Shown: positions 1-6,698, numbered from the stretch's first letter. The stretch: DNA of 8,564 bases from an uncultured Clostridium sp. (GCA_900553925.1 USFH01000091.1:1-8564), one strand, 5' to 3'. Notes: generated from the letters alone by a model not told the origin. Made by a program: numbers and translations.

Positions 1-693
1 CGTACACTTTCCCTGCTTCTCCGTAGACCACCAGGCCGTGAGGCTTATCCGGGTGATGTATTCTATCTGCACTCCAGACTCTTAGAGCGTGCAGCGAAGT
101 TGTCGGATGCACTCGGTGGAGGATCGCTTACAGCCCTTCCGATCATCGAGACACAGGCAGGTGATGTATCTGCGTATATCCCGACAAACGTTATTTCCAT
201 CACAGACGGACAGATCTATCTGGAGACAGAGATGTTCAACTCCGGTTTCCGTCCTGCCGTAAATGCAGGCCTTTCTGTATCGCGTGTTGGTGGTGCCGCA
301 CAGATCGGTGCCATGAAGAAGCTTGCTTCCCCAATTCGTGTGGAGTTAGCACAGTACCGTGAGCTTGCCGCATTCTCCCAGTTCGGTTCCGAGCTTGATG
401 AGGATACGAGAAACCAGCTTGCACAGGGTGAAAGAATCAAGGAGATTTTGAAGCAGCCTCAGTATAAGCCAATGCCGGTTGAAAAACAGGTTGTTATCAT
501 CTACGCTGCAACAAGAAAGTATCTGCTTGATATCGAAGTAGATCGGATTCTGGAATTTGAGAGTGGATTGTTCGAATACATTTCCACGAAATATCCGGAC
601 ATTTTCGAGAAGATCCGCGAGGAGAAGAAGCTGTCCGACGAATTAGAGGACGCTTTGAAGAAGGCAATTACGGAATTCAAGGAAACATTCTAA
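1..693 (+). CDS. atpA: F-type ATP synthase subunit alpha, C-terminal part (5' truncated by window edge)
   Basis: Alpha subunit of the F1 head, which sits on the cytoplasmic face of the membrane and carries the non-catalytic nucleotide sites of ATP synthase. The frame is open from base 1 and gives 230 residues, roughly the last 45% of a typical ~500-residue alpha subunit. The visible protein starts inside the nucleotide-binding domain with the conserved run RRPPGREAYPGDVFYLHSRL. It continues through GGGSLTALPIIETQAGDVSAYIPTN and the ATPase alpha/beta signature PAVNAGLSVS (visible residues 85-94). Arg 95 in SRVGGAAQ corresponds to the arginine finger that reaches into the beta catalytic site. 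The last ~130 residues are the helical C-terminal domain. An internal TTG near base 100 is not a start, because conserved alpha sequence continues upstream of it. The gene ends with two in-frame TAA codons, 27 nt before atpG. Identification is secure from sequence; the upstream atp genes are outside the window. Confidence 0.98.
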   Translation, partial: RTLSLLLRRPPGREAYPGDVFYLHSRLLERAAKLSDALGGGSLTALPIIETQAGDVSAYIPTNVISITDGQIYLETEMFNSGFRPAVNAGLSVSRVGGAAQIGAMKKLASPIRVELAQYRELAAFSQFGSELDEDTRNQLAQGERIKEILKQPQYKPMPVEKQVVIIYAATRKYLLDIEVDRILEFESGLFEYISTKYPDIFEKIREEKKLSDELEDALKKAITEFKETF

Positions 694-705
694 TAAATAG
701 AGCGA

Positions 706-710
706 GGAGG
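706..710 (+). promoter_or_regulatory. Ribosome binding site of atpG, supports the TTG start
   Basis: GGAGG within AGCGAGGAGG ends 10 nt before the TTG at 721. The next in-frame ATG (730) would be 19 nt away, too far for normal initiation. The spacing and the family-typical N-terminus both favour TTG. Confidence 0.75.
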
Positions 711-720
711 TTGATCTTTC

Positions 721-1584
721 TTGGCATCCATGAGAGACATTAAGCGGCGCAAAGAAAGCGTCCAGAGCACGCAGCAGATCACCAAGGCAATGAAGCTTGT
801 TTCCACAGTTAAGCTTCAGAAAGCCCGCGGGAGAGCTGAGAGCAACAAACCATATTTTAATATGCTCTATGATACGATATGTTCCATCCTTGCAATGACG
901 AAAGAACCAAACCATAAATTCCTGAAGGAAAACGGCAGCGACAAGAAGGCAGTTATCGCGATCACTTCGAACCGTGGACTTGCCGGTGGTTACAACAACA
1001 ATGTTGTAAAGGAGATTGTTGCAGCCGGATTTTCGAAGGAGGATACCTATATCTATGGTATCGGGAAAAAAGGTATTGAGGGCTTGACCAGAAAAGGTTA
1101 CAGCATATATCAGGATGAATCAGAGATCATCAATGCACCATTGTTTGACGATGCGACCGAGCTTACGAAGCAGCTTTTGACGCAGTATTCCAAGGGCGAG
1201 ATTGGCGAGGTGTACATCGCATATACGAATTTCAAGAATACCGTGACACAGGAAGCAAAGCTTATGAAGCTGCTTCCGATCCGGGAGGAGGATTTCACAC
1301 CGGGGAAGCCAATCAGTGACGATAAGTTGCTGATGAACTTCGAGCCGTCGGAGGAGGAAGTCTTAGACCAGATCGTTCCGAAATACATGTCCAACATTAT
1401 TTACGGTGCGCTGTTAGAGGCGGTAGCCAGTGAGAATGGTGCGAGAATGCAGGCGATGGATTCCGCGACAAGCAATGCGGATGATATGATCGGAAGCCTG
1501 TCACTCAAGTACAATAGAGCAAGACAGAGTGCAATCACGCAGGAGCTTACGGAGATTATTGCCGGAGCTGATGCAATAAGTTAA
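721..1584 (+). CDS. atpG: F-type ATP synthase subunit gamma
   Basis: Gamma is the central rotary shaft of F1, coupling rotation of the membrane c-ring to conformational change in the alpha3beta3 head. The 287 residues match the normal family length. Residues 1-36 form the N-terminal coiled-coil helix (SMRDIKRRKESVQSTQQITKAMKLVS). Residues 76-100 contain the Rossmann-like segment with SNRGLAGGYN. The C-terminal helix ends in the gamma signature ITQELTEIIAGADA (residues 272-285). The start is a TTG, chosen because a good GGAGG lies 10 nt upstream and because MASMRDIKRR is the usual N-terminus; the alternative ATG at 730 would remove three residues. It lies 27 nt after atpA and 14 nt before atpD, so it is co-transcribed with both. 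No disruption is seen. Confidence 0.98.
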   Translation: MASMRDIKRRKESVQSTQQITKAMKLVSTVKLQKARGRAESNKPYFNMLYDTICSILAMTKEPNHKFLKENGSDKKAVIAITSNRGLAGGYNNNVVKEIVAAGFSKEDTYIYGIGKKGIEGLTRKGYSIYQDESEIINAPLFDDATELTKQLLTQYSKGEIGEVYIAYTNFKNTVTQEAKLMKLLPIREEDFTPGKPISDDKLLMNFEPSEEEVLDQIVPKYMSNIIYGALLEAVASENGARMQAMDSATSNADDMIGSLSLKYNRARQSAITQELTEIIAGADAIS

Positions 1585-1598
1585 AGGAGATTAAGGAA

Positions 1599-2993
1599 AT
1601 GGCAGATACAAATGTAGGTAAGGTTACCCAGATTGTCGGTGCCGTTATCGATGCGAAGTTTACCGAAGGTAAACTGCCTGAGATTCATGATGCGATAACG
1701 ATTGCCACAAAGAGCGGTGACACACTGTACGCCGAAGTATCCCAGCACTTAGGGGATGACACCGTTCGTTGTATCGCGATGGGACCGACAGATGGTCTCG
1801 TACGTGGTATGGAAGCGGTTGGTACCGGCGCGCCGATTACTGTACCTGTCGGTGAAGCAACACTGGGACGTATGTTCAACGTGTTGGGACAGCCGATTGA
1901 CAATAAACCGGCTCCAAAGGTAGATACTTACCTTCCAATCCATAGAAAAGCACCGGAGTTTTCAGAGCAGTCAACCGAGACAGAGATTCTGGAAACCGGT
2001 ATTAAGGTCGTTGACTTGCTTTGCCCTTATCAGAAGGGTGGTAAGATCGGTCTGTTCGGTGGTGCCGGTGTTGGTAAGACAGTATTGATTCAGGAGCTTA
2101 TCACAAATATCGCGACAGAGCACGGTGGATATTCTGTATTTACCGGTGTTGGTGAGCGAACAAGAGAAGGAAATGACCTGTATTACGAGATGATCGAATC
2201 CGGCGTTATCGAGAAGACAACGATGGTATTTGGTCAGATGAATGAACCGCCAGGAGCAAGAATGCGTGTTGGTCTGACAGGCCTTACGATGGCAGAGTAT
2301 TTCCGTGATCAGGTTGGAAAGGATGTATTGTTATTCATCGACAATATCTTCCGTTTTACACAGGCTGGTTCGGAGGTGTCCGCACTGCTTGGACGTGTGC
2401 CTTCTGCCGTTGGTTACCAGCCAACCCTGCAGACAGAGATGGGCGCATTGCAGGAGCGTATCACTTCGACAAAGAATGGTTCTATCACATCGGTACAGGC
2501 GGTCTATGTGCCAGCCGATGACTTGACAGACCCTGCACCTGCAACTACATTCGCGCATTTGGATGCGACAACGGTACTTTCCCGTTCCATCGTAGAGCTT
2601 GGTATCTACCCAGCGGTAGATCCTCTGGAGTCTACTTCCAGAATCCTCGATCCAAGAGTAGTTGGCGAAGAGCATTACAAGGTGGCACGTGGTGTACAGG
2701 AGATCCTGCAGAAGTATAAGGAATTGCAGGATATCATCGCAATCCTTGGTATGGATGAGCTTTCTGAGGAGGATAAGATCGTCGTTGCCAGGGCAAGAAA
2801 GGTACAGAAGTTCCTGTCACAGCCATTCCATGTAGCAGAGCAGTTTACAGGACTTCCTGGTAAATACGTTCCGCTGTCTGATACAATTCAGAGCTTTAAG
2901 GAGATTCTGGAAGGTAAGCATGACGATATTCCGGAGAGCTATTTCTTAAATGCCGGAAGTATCGACGACGTGCTTGCGAAGTGCAAGAAGTAA
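1599..2993 (+). CDS. atpD: F-type ATP synthase subunit beta (catalytic)
   Basis: The catalytic subunit of F1, synthesising or hydrolysing ATP at the alpha/beta interfaces. The 464 residues are full length for the family. Landmarks in order: N-terminal beta-barrel (about 1-80); Walker A GGAGVGKT at 154-161; GVGERTREGND with the catalytic glutamate at residue 186; Walker B VLLFID at 243-248; the alpha/beta signature PAVDPLESTS at 338-347; and the DELSEED loop at 386-392, which pushes on gamma. All key catalytic residues are present. The ATG at 1599 has AAGGAG 9 nt upstream, just after the atpG stop, consistent with translational coupling. atpC follows after 75 nt. Whether the enzyme uses H+ or Na+ cannot be told here, because the c subunit is outside the window. 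Confidence 0.99.
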   Translation: MADTNVGKVTQIVGAVIDAKFTEGKLPEIHDAITIATKSGDTLYAEVSQHLGDDTVRCIAMGPTDGLVRGMEAVGTGAPITVPVGEATLGRMFNVLGQPIDNKPAPKVDTYLPIHRKAPEFSEQSTETEILETGIKVVDLLCPYQKGGKIGLFGGAGVGKTVLIQELITNIATEHGGYSVFTGVGERTREGNDLYYEMIESGVIEKTTMVFGQMNEPPGARMRVGLTGLTMAEYFRDQVGKDVLLFIDNIFRFTQAGSEVSALLGRVPSAVGYQPTLQTEMGALQERITSTKNGSITSVQAVYVPADDLTDPAPATTFAHLDATTVLSRSIVELGIYPAVDPLESTSRILDPRVVGEEHYKVARGVQEILQKYKELQDIIAILGMDELSEEDKIVVARARKVQKFLSQPFHVAEQFTGLPGKYVPLSDTIQSFKEILEGKHDDIPESYFLNAGSIDDVLAKCKK

Positions 2994-3068
2994 GGAATCG
3001 ATGTAGGATGATTATGATACAGCCGGATGAGCGATTGTCTGGGTGTGGAAATAAATTAGGTGGTATAC

Positions 3069-3470
3069 ATGGCAGAAAACAAAATGATGGTTCGTGTGAT
3101 CGCACCGGAACGGGTATTTTATGAAGGGGAGGCTTCTTTCCTTGAGTTTAATACGATTGAGGGCATCATCGGACTGTACCCAAAACATATACCTATGACT
3201 GTGGTTGTTGCACCGGGTGTCCTGAAGATTCGGGAAGATGGTGGTGACAAGGAAGCGGCTTTGCATTCCGGTTTCGCGGAGATTCTAGGCGATTCTGTCA
3301 CAATTCTGGCAGAGTCGGTCGAATGGCCGGATGAAATCGACATTCATCGTGCCGAGGAAGCAAAAATTCGCGCGGAACGCCGCATCCACGACAACTCACA
3401 GGATATTGACCGGGCGGAACTCGCATTGAAACGTGCGATGCTTCGTCTGGAGATGACGAAGAAAGTGTAA
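3069..3470 (+). CDS. atpC: F-type ATP synthase subunit epsilon
   Basis: Epsilon binds gamma at the foot of the central stalk and can inhibit ATP hydrolysis through its mobile C-terminal helices. With the ATG at 3069 the protein is 133 residues, normal for the family. Residues 6-85 form the beta-sandwich, with the family-typical GIIGLYPKHIPM (32-43) and GFAEI (68-72). Residues 91-129 form the Ala/Glu/Arg-rich helical hairpin. An in-frame GTG at 3060 would add three residues. The ATG is preferred because AGGTGG (3058-3063) stands 5 nt before it, whereas the GTG overlaps that element and has nothing good upstream. It is the last gene of the operon; a strong terminator follows its stop by 18 nt. 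Confidence 0.96.
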   Translation: MAENKMMVRVIAPERVFYEGEASFLEFNTIEGIIGLYPKHIPMTVVVAPGVLKIREDGGDKEAALHSGFAEILGDSVTILAESVEWPDEIDIHRAEEAKIRAERRIHDNSQDIDRAELALKRAMLRLEMTKKV

Positions 3471-3488
3471 TTTAATCTTAGTCAGACA

Positions 3489-3516
3489 AAAAAACGCATC
3501 GAAAGATGCGTTTTTT
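3489..3516 (+). terminator. Intrinsic terminator of the atp operon
   Basis: AAAAAACGCATC (3489-3500) and GATGCGTTTTTT (3505-3516) are perfectly complementary around a GAAA tetraloop, and a T-run forms the 3' side. It sits 18 nt after the atpC stop. The A-run on the left gives it the form of a bidirectional terminator, although the next gene points the same way. Confidence 0.93.
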
Positions 3517-3582
3517 ATTATGCCTGCATGCGACCAGGAGCAAGAGTGGCAAAATAGGGGGAGATGCTCCAATCGGAAAGGG

Positions 3583-3611
3583 TTGAGAATCAAGCGGATT
3601 GGGGGTAAAAT
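3583..3611 (+). promoter_or_regulatory. Probable sigma-A-type promoter for the DUF3137-like gene
   Basis: TTGAGA (3583-3588) and TAAAAT (3606-3611) are separated by exactly 17 nt and lie between the atp terminator and the next gene. Transcription would begin near 3618, about 60 nt before the ATG at 3677. The call rests on the motifs and their position only. Confidence 0.6.
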
Positions 3612-3663
3612 GGTGAAACAAGAGAAAAACTCCAATTAAAGTGTGCGGAGCATTGCAAGTATG

Positions 3664-3668
3664 GGAGG
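3664..3668 (+). promoter_or_regulatory. Ribosome binding site deciding the start of the DUF3137-like gene
   Basis: GGAGG within GGGAGGAA ends 8 nt before the ATG at 3677. The frame is open further upstream to a GTG at 3641, but this site lies inside that extension and marks 3677 as the true start. Confidence 0.75.
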
Positions 3669-3676
3669 AAGACGAT

Positions 3677-4579
3677 ATGAGCGAAAAAACGGATGAAGGT
3701 CAAAACAGGAATGAATTGGAAGCACTGCTGAAATCCAAACAACGAACGTACAAGATATTGACAAAGCTTTGTTGGGTTTTCCTGCTTATGCTGGCAGCAC
3801 CGTTTATTCCTGCATTCTGCGGGGCAGAAGATTCGACGTGGACCTACCGGCTGACTGGAATTGCGGTTGTTTCCATTATGATTGGATTTGCCATAGCGTT
3901 AATTGCTGCAAATATAGAGAAACAGATGAAGGAGCTGATTGGACAGTGTGCTGTGTGGGGCGTGTTGGAAGAACAGATGCAGGTACTGGAATATATGCCG
4001 ACCGGGCATACAAATGAAGATTTCCTGAAAAACTGTAGACTCCTGCCGGAATATAATGAAGTGACCGGTTCCGATTACTTCCATGCGATCTACAGAGGTG
4101 CAGAGATCACGTACTGCGATCTTTGCCTGAGGTGGCGAAGCGACAACATGGATCCGGACAGACCGGGATCATCTTCTGCAGTGACGCGATTCCAGGGACC
4201 GTTTGTGACCATAGTCCTTCCACATAATATAGACGGTGTCGTCCATGTTGTCGAGCGGAAAGGCAGGAAGAAACCGGCAGAAGCAATCCGGCTTGGAAAT
4301 ACAGATTTTGACCGGAGATTTACGACTTTGGCAACCGACGAACAGCTTGCAGGAAGCATATTGCCACCGGATGCAATCCTCAGCATACTGCAGCTTCCGA
4401 AAGATACCTATCTGGAATTCGCGGGAAATCAGCTCGTTGCCGCAATATACAATGATGAGGACCTGTTCGAAATGAAAGATATCAATGTAAACGATGGCTT
4501 GGACGAATACAGGGAGAAATGCCGCAAAGAACTCGCAGAACTGCTGCAGATATTCGATAATCTCATAGATATAATATAG
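3677..4579 (+). CDS. Membrane-anchored DUF3137-like protein of unknown function
   Basis: A 300-residue protein with two predicted membrane helices near the N-terminus (about 27-49 and 59-80), after a charged 26-residue cytoplasmic lead. The remaining ~220 residues form one soluble domain, probably cytoplasmic given the two-helix hairpin. The pattern resembles the DUF3137 family: YFHAIYRGAEITYCDLCLRW (134-153), the FQGPFVTIVLP segment (172-182), and GNTDFDRRFTTLATDEQLAGSILPP (207-231), which matches the family's typical 'ENPEFEKxFxVYSxDxxxARYILTP' style. A hydrophobic strand with AAIYNDEDLFEM (255-266) follows, then a charged helical C-terminus (275-300). No catalytic motif is recognised. It has its own promoter, separate from the ATP synthase operon, and is convergent with the AIM24 operon. 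The family assignment is from memory of the pattern; the function is unknown. Confidence 0.72.
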   Translation: MSEKTDEGQNRNELEALLKSKQRTYKILTKLCWVFLLMLAAPFIPAFCGAEDSTWTYRLTGIAVVSIMIGFAIALIAANIEKQMKELIGQCAVWGVLEEQMQVLEYMPTGHTNEDFLKNCRLLPEYNEVTGSDYFHAIYRGAEITYCDLCLRWRSDNMDPDRPGSSSAVTRFQGPFVTIVLPHNIDGVVHVVERKGRKKPAEAIRLGNTDFDRRFTTLATDEQLAGSILPPDAILSILQLPKDTYLEFAGNQLVAAIYNDEDLFEMKDINVNDGLDEYREKCRKELAELLQIFDNLIDII

Positions 4580-4674
4580 AGATGACCTATCAGTCTTTAT
4601 CGGAAGTAAAAGGAGAGTAGAAGATTAGTGTAATCATGGCAAAGTAATGCATATAAGCAGGAGGTCGACAGACA

Positions 4675-5024
4675 GATAATTGCGATGCAAAAAATAATAT
4701 AAAGGTTGCAGATCAATAATTTTCATATAGGGTATCAGATAGTAAAAAGGTACTCATGAAAGATATGATATGTTTGCAGTTTTAGAATTAATTAGTGCCC
4801 CTTCATATATAAGCAATGCTTGAACAGGACGTTCAAGCAAGTTGCCACTGAGCCATGGATGGCGAATTGGCAACGGTTGCGTATAGTACTAAAATATAAA
4901 TTAGGGGCACTTAATAATTCTTAACTGCAATACATTATATCTTCATGAATACCTTTTTCTATGATACCCTATATGAAAATTGTATACTCCCAACTCTTTT
5001 GTAAAATGTAATATCGCAATTATC
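4675..5024. repeat. Large imperfect palindromic element (MITE-like or structured RNA), about 350 bp
   Basis: The core is an inverted repeat: left arm 4718-4802 (85 nt) and right arm 4903-4981 (79 nt). The outer 20 nt of the arms match perfectly (AATTTTCATATAGGGTATCA and its reverse complement). The innermost 9 bp are also perfect (AGTGCCCCT / AGGGGCACT). By hand alignment about 75 base pairs form, with about two mismatches and a scatter of 1-2 nt bulges. Further out, GATAATTGCGAT (4675-4686) has a perfect reverse complement at 5013-5024, and both are exactly 31 nt from the core. The 31-nt spacers pair only weakly. There is no transposase gene and I see no clear target-site duplication. It ends 8 nt past the stop codon of the second AIM24 gene. 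It could be a MITE-like insertion, a structured 3'-UTR RNA or a bidirectional terminator. The palindrome is certain; its nature is not. Confidence 0.88.
4813..4880 (+). other. Predicted three-way junction at the palindrome apex
   Basis: Between the long arms, GCAA (4813-4816) can pair with TTGC (4877-4880) to close a junction. Hairpin 1 is TGCTTGAAC (4817-4825) / GTTCAAGCA (4831-4839) with an AGGAC loop, perfect over 9 bp. Hairpin 2 is GTTGCCA (4841-4847) / TGGCAAC (4868-4874), with an inner stem GCCA (4852-4855) / TGGC (4860-4863). In hairpin 2 the internal loop has GA (4850-4851) facing GA (4864-4865), which on the + strand could form tandem sheared G-A pairs. These pairings were found by eye; no folding energy was calculated. 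Confidence 0.6.
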
Positions 5025-5032
5025 GTCCGTCA

Positions 5033-5929
5033 TCAACTAAATTTATCCATCAGCTTCCCGAACTTCTCAATCTTACTCATCGTATCATTCCGGGCAGCTG
5101 CAGAACCGGTCTTTCCTTCGGAAGCTGTCTCACCTGCATTCTGTTGGCTGCTGACACCTGCGGAACCGCCAGTCTCCAGTACCGGAGCAAGCCAGATCTT
5201 GCCGGAACCACGGTATACATTAACCAGACCTTCCCCGGATACAGCAGAGCCAACCAAAGATTTGGAAGATTTTTCAACCGTAAAATCCAAAGAGGATGAC
5301 CATGCAATTGCCATATTTCCATCGATCTTCATCATATCGTTGTCGAGTACAACCTCGATAATCTCATTTCTAGGAACGATACTTTCCAAAGCACAGATAC
5401 CTGTACCATTCAAGCTTAAGTTGAACAGACCTTCTCTGCCAAATACAGCAGAAGAGAGGTTACTTCTTGCTACAACCTTCTGCGTAACGGTATTGTCACA
5501 GGCGAGGAACAATCCGTCATCTAAGACTACACTGCCTCCCCATTCCTGCAGATTCGTGAGCAGGATATGACGGTAGGTTGGCTCTAACATGACCTGACCG
5601 CAACCGGTGTAGATAGGCTTGGCAACCGTCTCTTTGGTAACTGCTGCTTTAGCCATACCACTTAAGAAACCGCCAACACCTTTGACGCCGCTTTCCATCT
5701 GTATCTGACCTGCCGTCCACTGCATGGCACCGGCTTGAACGGTGTAACCATTTCCGTTCAGATTAAGCAGAAGCTGACGCTTGTTCACATTCATGCGGGA
5801 CATGTAGTACTGCAGCTTCGAGGTAGATGGGCTGACACTCATATCCTGCACATATTCCAGTACCTGCATGCCGCCAAGAGCAGAGGTAACCTGTACATTT
5901 GTGTTATTTAATAAGCTTTGACTTACCAT
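5033..5929 (-). CDS. AIM24-family protein, second tandem copy, with C-terminal tail extension
   Basis: A 298-residue member of the AIM24 (formerly DUF124) beta-rich family. The yeast namesake is needed for mitochondrial inner-membrane organisation; the bacterial role is not established. No signal peptide or membrane helix is visible, so it is probably cytoplasmic or peripheral. Landmarks: QAGAMQW (65-71); a small Gly/Ala-rich stretch (82-97); GREGLFNLSLNGTG (164-177), where the first copy has GGEGLF; and SGEGLVNVYRGSGKIWLAP (231-249). Unlike the first copy, it continues past residue 250 with a Gly/Ser/Ala/Glu-rich linker (251-283) and a 15-residue possibly amphipathic helix (MSKIEKFGKLMDKFS). 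The ATG at 5929 lies 16 nt after the first copy's stop, with the AAGGAGG overlapping that TAA, so translational coupling is likely. It is the last gene of the probable operon. Confidence 0.9.
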   Translation of the reverse strand: MVSQSLLNNTNVQVTSALGGMQVLEYVQDMSVSPSTSKLQYYMSRMNVNKRQLLLNLNGNGYTVQAGAMQWTAGQIQMESGVKGVGGFLSGMAKAAVTKETVAKPIYTGCGQVMLEPTYRHILLTNLQEWGGSVVLDDGLFLACDNTVTQKVVARSNLSSAVFGREGLFNLSLNGTGICALESIVPRNEIIEVVLDNDMMKIDGNMAIAWSSSLDFTVEKSSKSLVGSAVSGEGLVNVYRGSGKIWLAPVLETGGSAGVSSQQNAGETASEGKTGSAAARNDTMSKIEKFGKLMDKFS

Positions 5930-5936
5930 ATATGTA

Positions 5937-5947
5937 CCCTCCTCCTT
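5937..5947 (-). promoter_or_regulatory. Double Shine-Dalgarno overlapping the stop codon of the first AIM24 gene
   Basis: On the minus strand AAGGAGGAGGG begins inside the upstream gene's TAA. It offers two SD registers, about 11 nt and 7 nt from the ATG at 5929. Ribosomes finishing the first copy would be placed directly at the start of the second. Confidence 0.75.
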
Positions 5948-6698
5948 ATGCGGTTGGTGCCATCAGAATCGAACCGGTACCACGGTATACGTTGACCAGA
6001 CCTTCGCCGGAAACAGCCGAACCGATCAGCGATTTTGAAGATTTCTCAACTGTGAAACTCAAAGAGCCGGACCATGCGATTGCCATATTTCCGTCGATCT
6101 TAACCTCGTCATCCTGCAGATTGAACATGATAAGCTCCTGCTGTGGAACCGGACTTTCCAATACAGCGATACCCTGTCCGGAAAGGCTCAGGTTAAATAA
6201 GCCCTCTCCGCCGAGCGCAGCAGAGGAAAGTGTCTTACGGCTGACAACCTTATGCTGCAATGTGCTGTCACAGGCAAGGAATAAACCATCCTCGAGTACG
6301 ATCTGCCCCCACTGTGCCACATCGACAAGCAGGATGTGCTTGTAGGTTGGCTCTAACATAACATAACCCTGACCGGTGTATTCCGGTTTGGACATTGTCT
6401 CACCGGTTACAGCTGCACCGAGTGCTTTGCCGAGGAAATTACCGACACTTACACCGGACTGCATAGATACATTTCCGAGCATCCACTGCATGGCACCTGC
6501 CTGTAATTTGCAGGATGTGTTGTTCAGCTCGACCAAAACCTGACGGCGGCGTACATTCATCTCTGCAGAAAAATATGCAGTTTCTGCGTTGTATGGAGAA
6601 ACTGACAGATCCTTCTGGTGTTCAAAAACACGGTACTGTCCGAGCTGGTTGATACACTGCATGTTGGCGTTGTTGAAAAGATTGTTGATACTAAACAT
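5946..6698 (-). CDS. AIM24-family protein, first tandem copy
   Basis: A 250-residue AIM24-family protein, close to the length of the core fold, with no tail. Landmarks: QAGAMQW (66-72); the Gly/Ala stretch SGVSVGNFLGKALGAAVTGE (81-100); GYVMLEPTYKHILL (111-124); GGEGLFNLSLSGQG (163-176); and SGEGLVNVYRGTGSILMAP (230-248). The two GEGL motifs reflect the internal beta-repeat layout of the family. Over residues 199-248 it is 42/50 identical to the second copy, while the N-terminal halves are far more divergent. The start at 6698 has GGGGAGG 5 nt upstream. It lies 57 nt after the histidine kinase and 16 nt before its paralog. The molecular role is unknown; co-expression with the two-component system is inferred from spacing. 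Confidence 0.9.
   Translation of the reverse strand: MFSINNLFNNANMQCINQLGQYRVFEHQKDLSVSPYNAETAYFSAEMNVRRRQVLVELNNTSCKLQAGAMQWMLGNVSMQSGVSVGNFLGKALGAAVTGETMSKPEYTGQGYVMLEPTYKHILLVDVAQWGQIVLEDGLFLACDSTLQHKVVSRKTLSSAALGGEGLFNLSLSGQGIAVLESPVPQQELIMFNLQDDEVKIDGNMAIAWSGSLSFTVEKSSKSLIGSAVSGEGLVNVYRGTGSILMAPTA

Larger units (their letters stand above)
4580..5032. other. 453-bp intergenic gap between convergent genes, no protein gene
   Basis: AT-rich, with frequent stops in all frames. From 4580 to 4674 I see only short abortive frames (for example the ATG at 4636 stops after three codons) and no clear terminator for the preceding gene. The rest is the large palindromic element. I see no classic T-run terminator for the AIM24 operon after its stop at 5033 either, so transcripts from both sides probably run into the palindrome. 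Confidence 0.8.

Noticed and set aside
2305..2675. Alternative frames inside atpD on both strands
   Set aside because: Shadows of a fully intact, highly conserved atpD.
3008..3124. Small 38-codon frame between atpD and atpC overlapping the atpC start
   Set aside because: No good SD, composition unremarkable, and it overlaps the real atpC frame.
4675..5024. Integron attC site or self-cleaving ribozyme in the palindrome
   Set aside because: The arms are far too long and perfect for attC, and the GTTRRRY-type core is not seen. The CTGAG in the apex does not fit the hammerhead CUGANGA core and no GAAA partner is present.
4675..5024. Complete insertion sequence or CRISPR array
   Set aside because: The element is only about 350 bp with no transposase frame, and there are no direct repeats with regular spacers.
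4980..5570. 196-codon open frame on the + strand opposite the second AIM24 gene
   Set aside because: It is antisense to a well-supported family member. It shares its proline-rich peptide with the other antisense frame only because the AIM24 genes are paralogs. There is no ribosome binding site or domain pattern.
5899..6345. 148-codon open frame on the + strand opposite the first AIM24 gene
   Set aside because: Shadow of the conserved AIM24 coding sequence on the other strand; no start signal.
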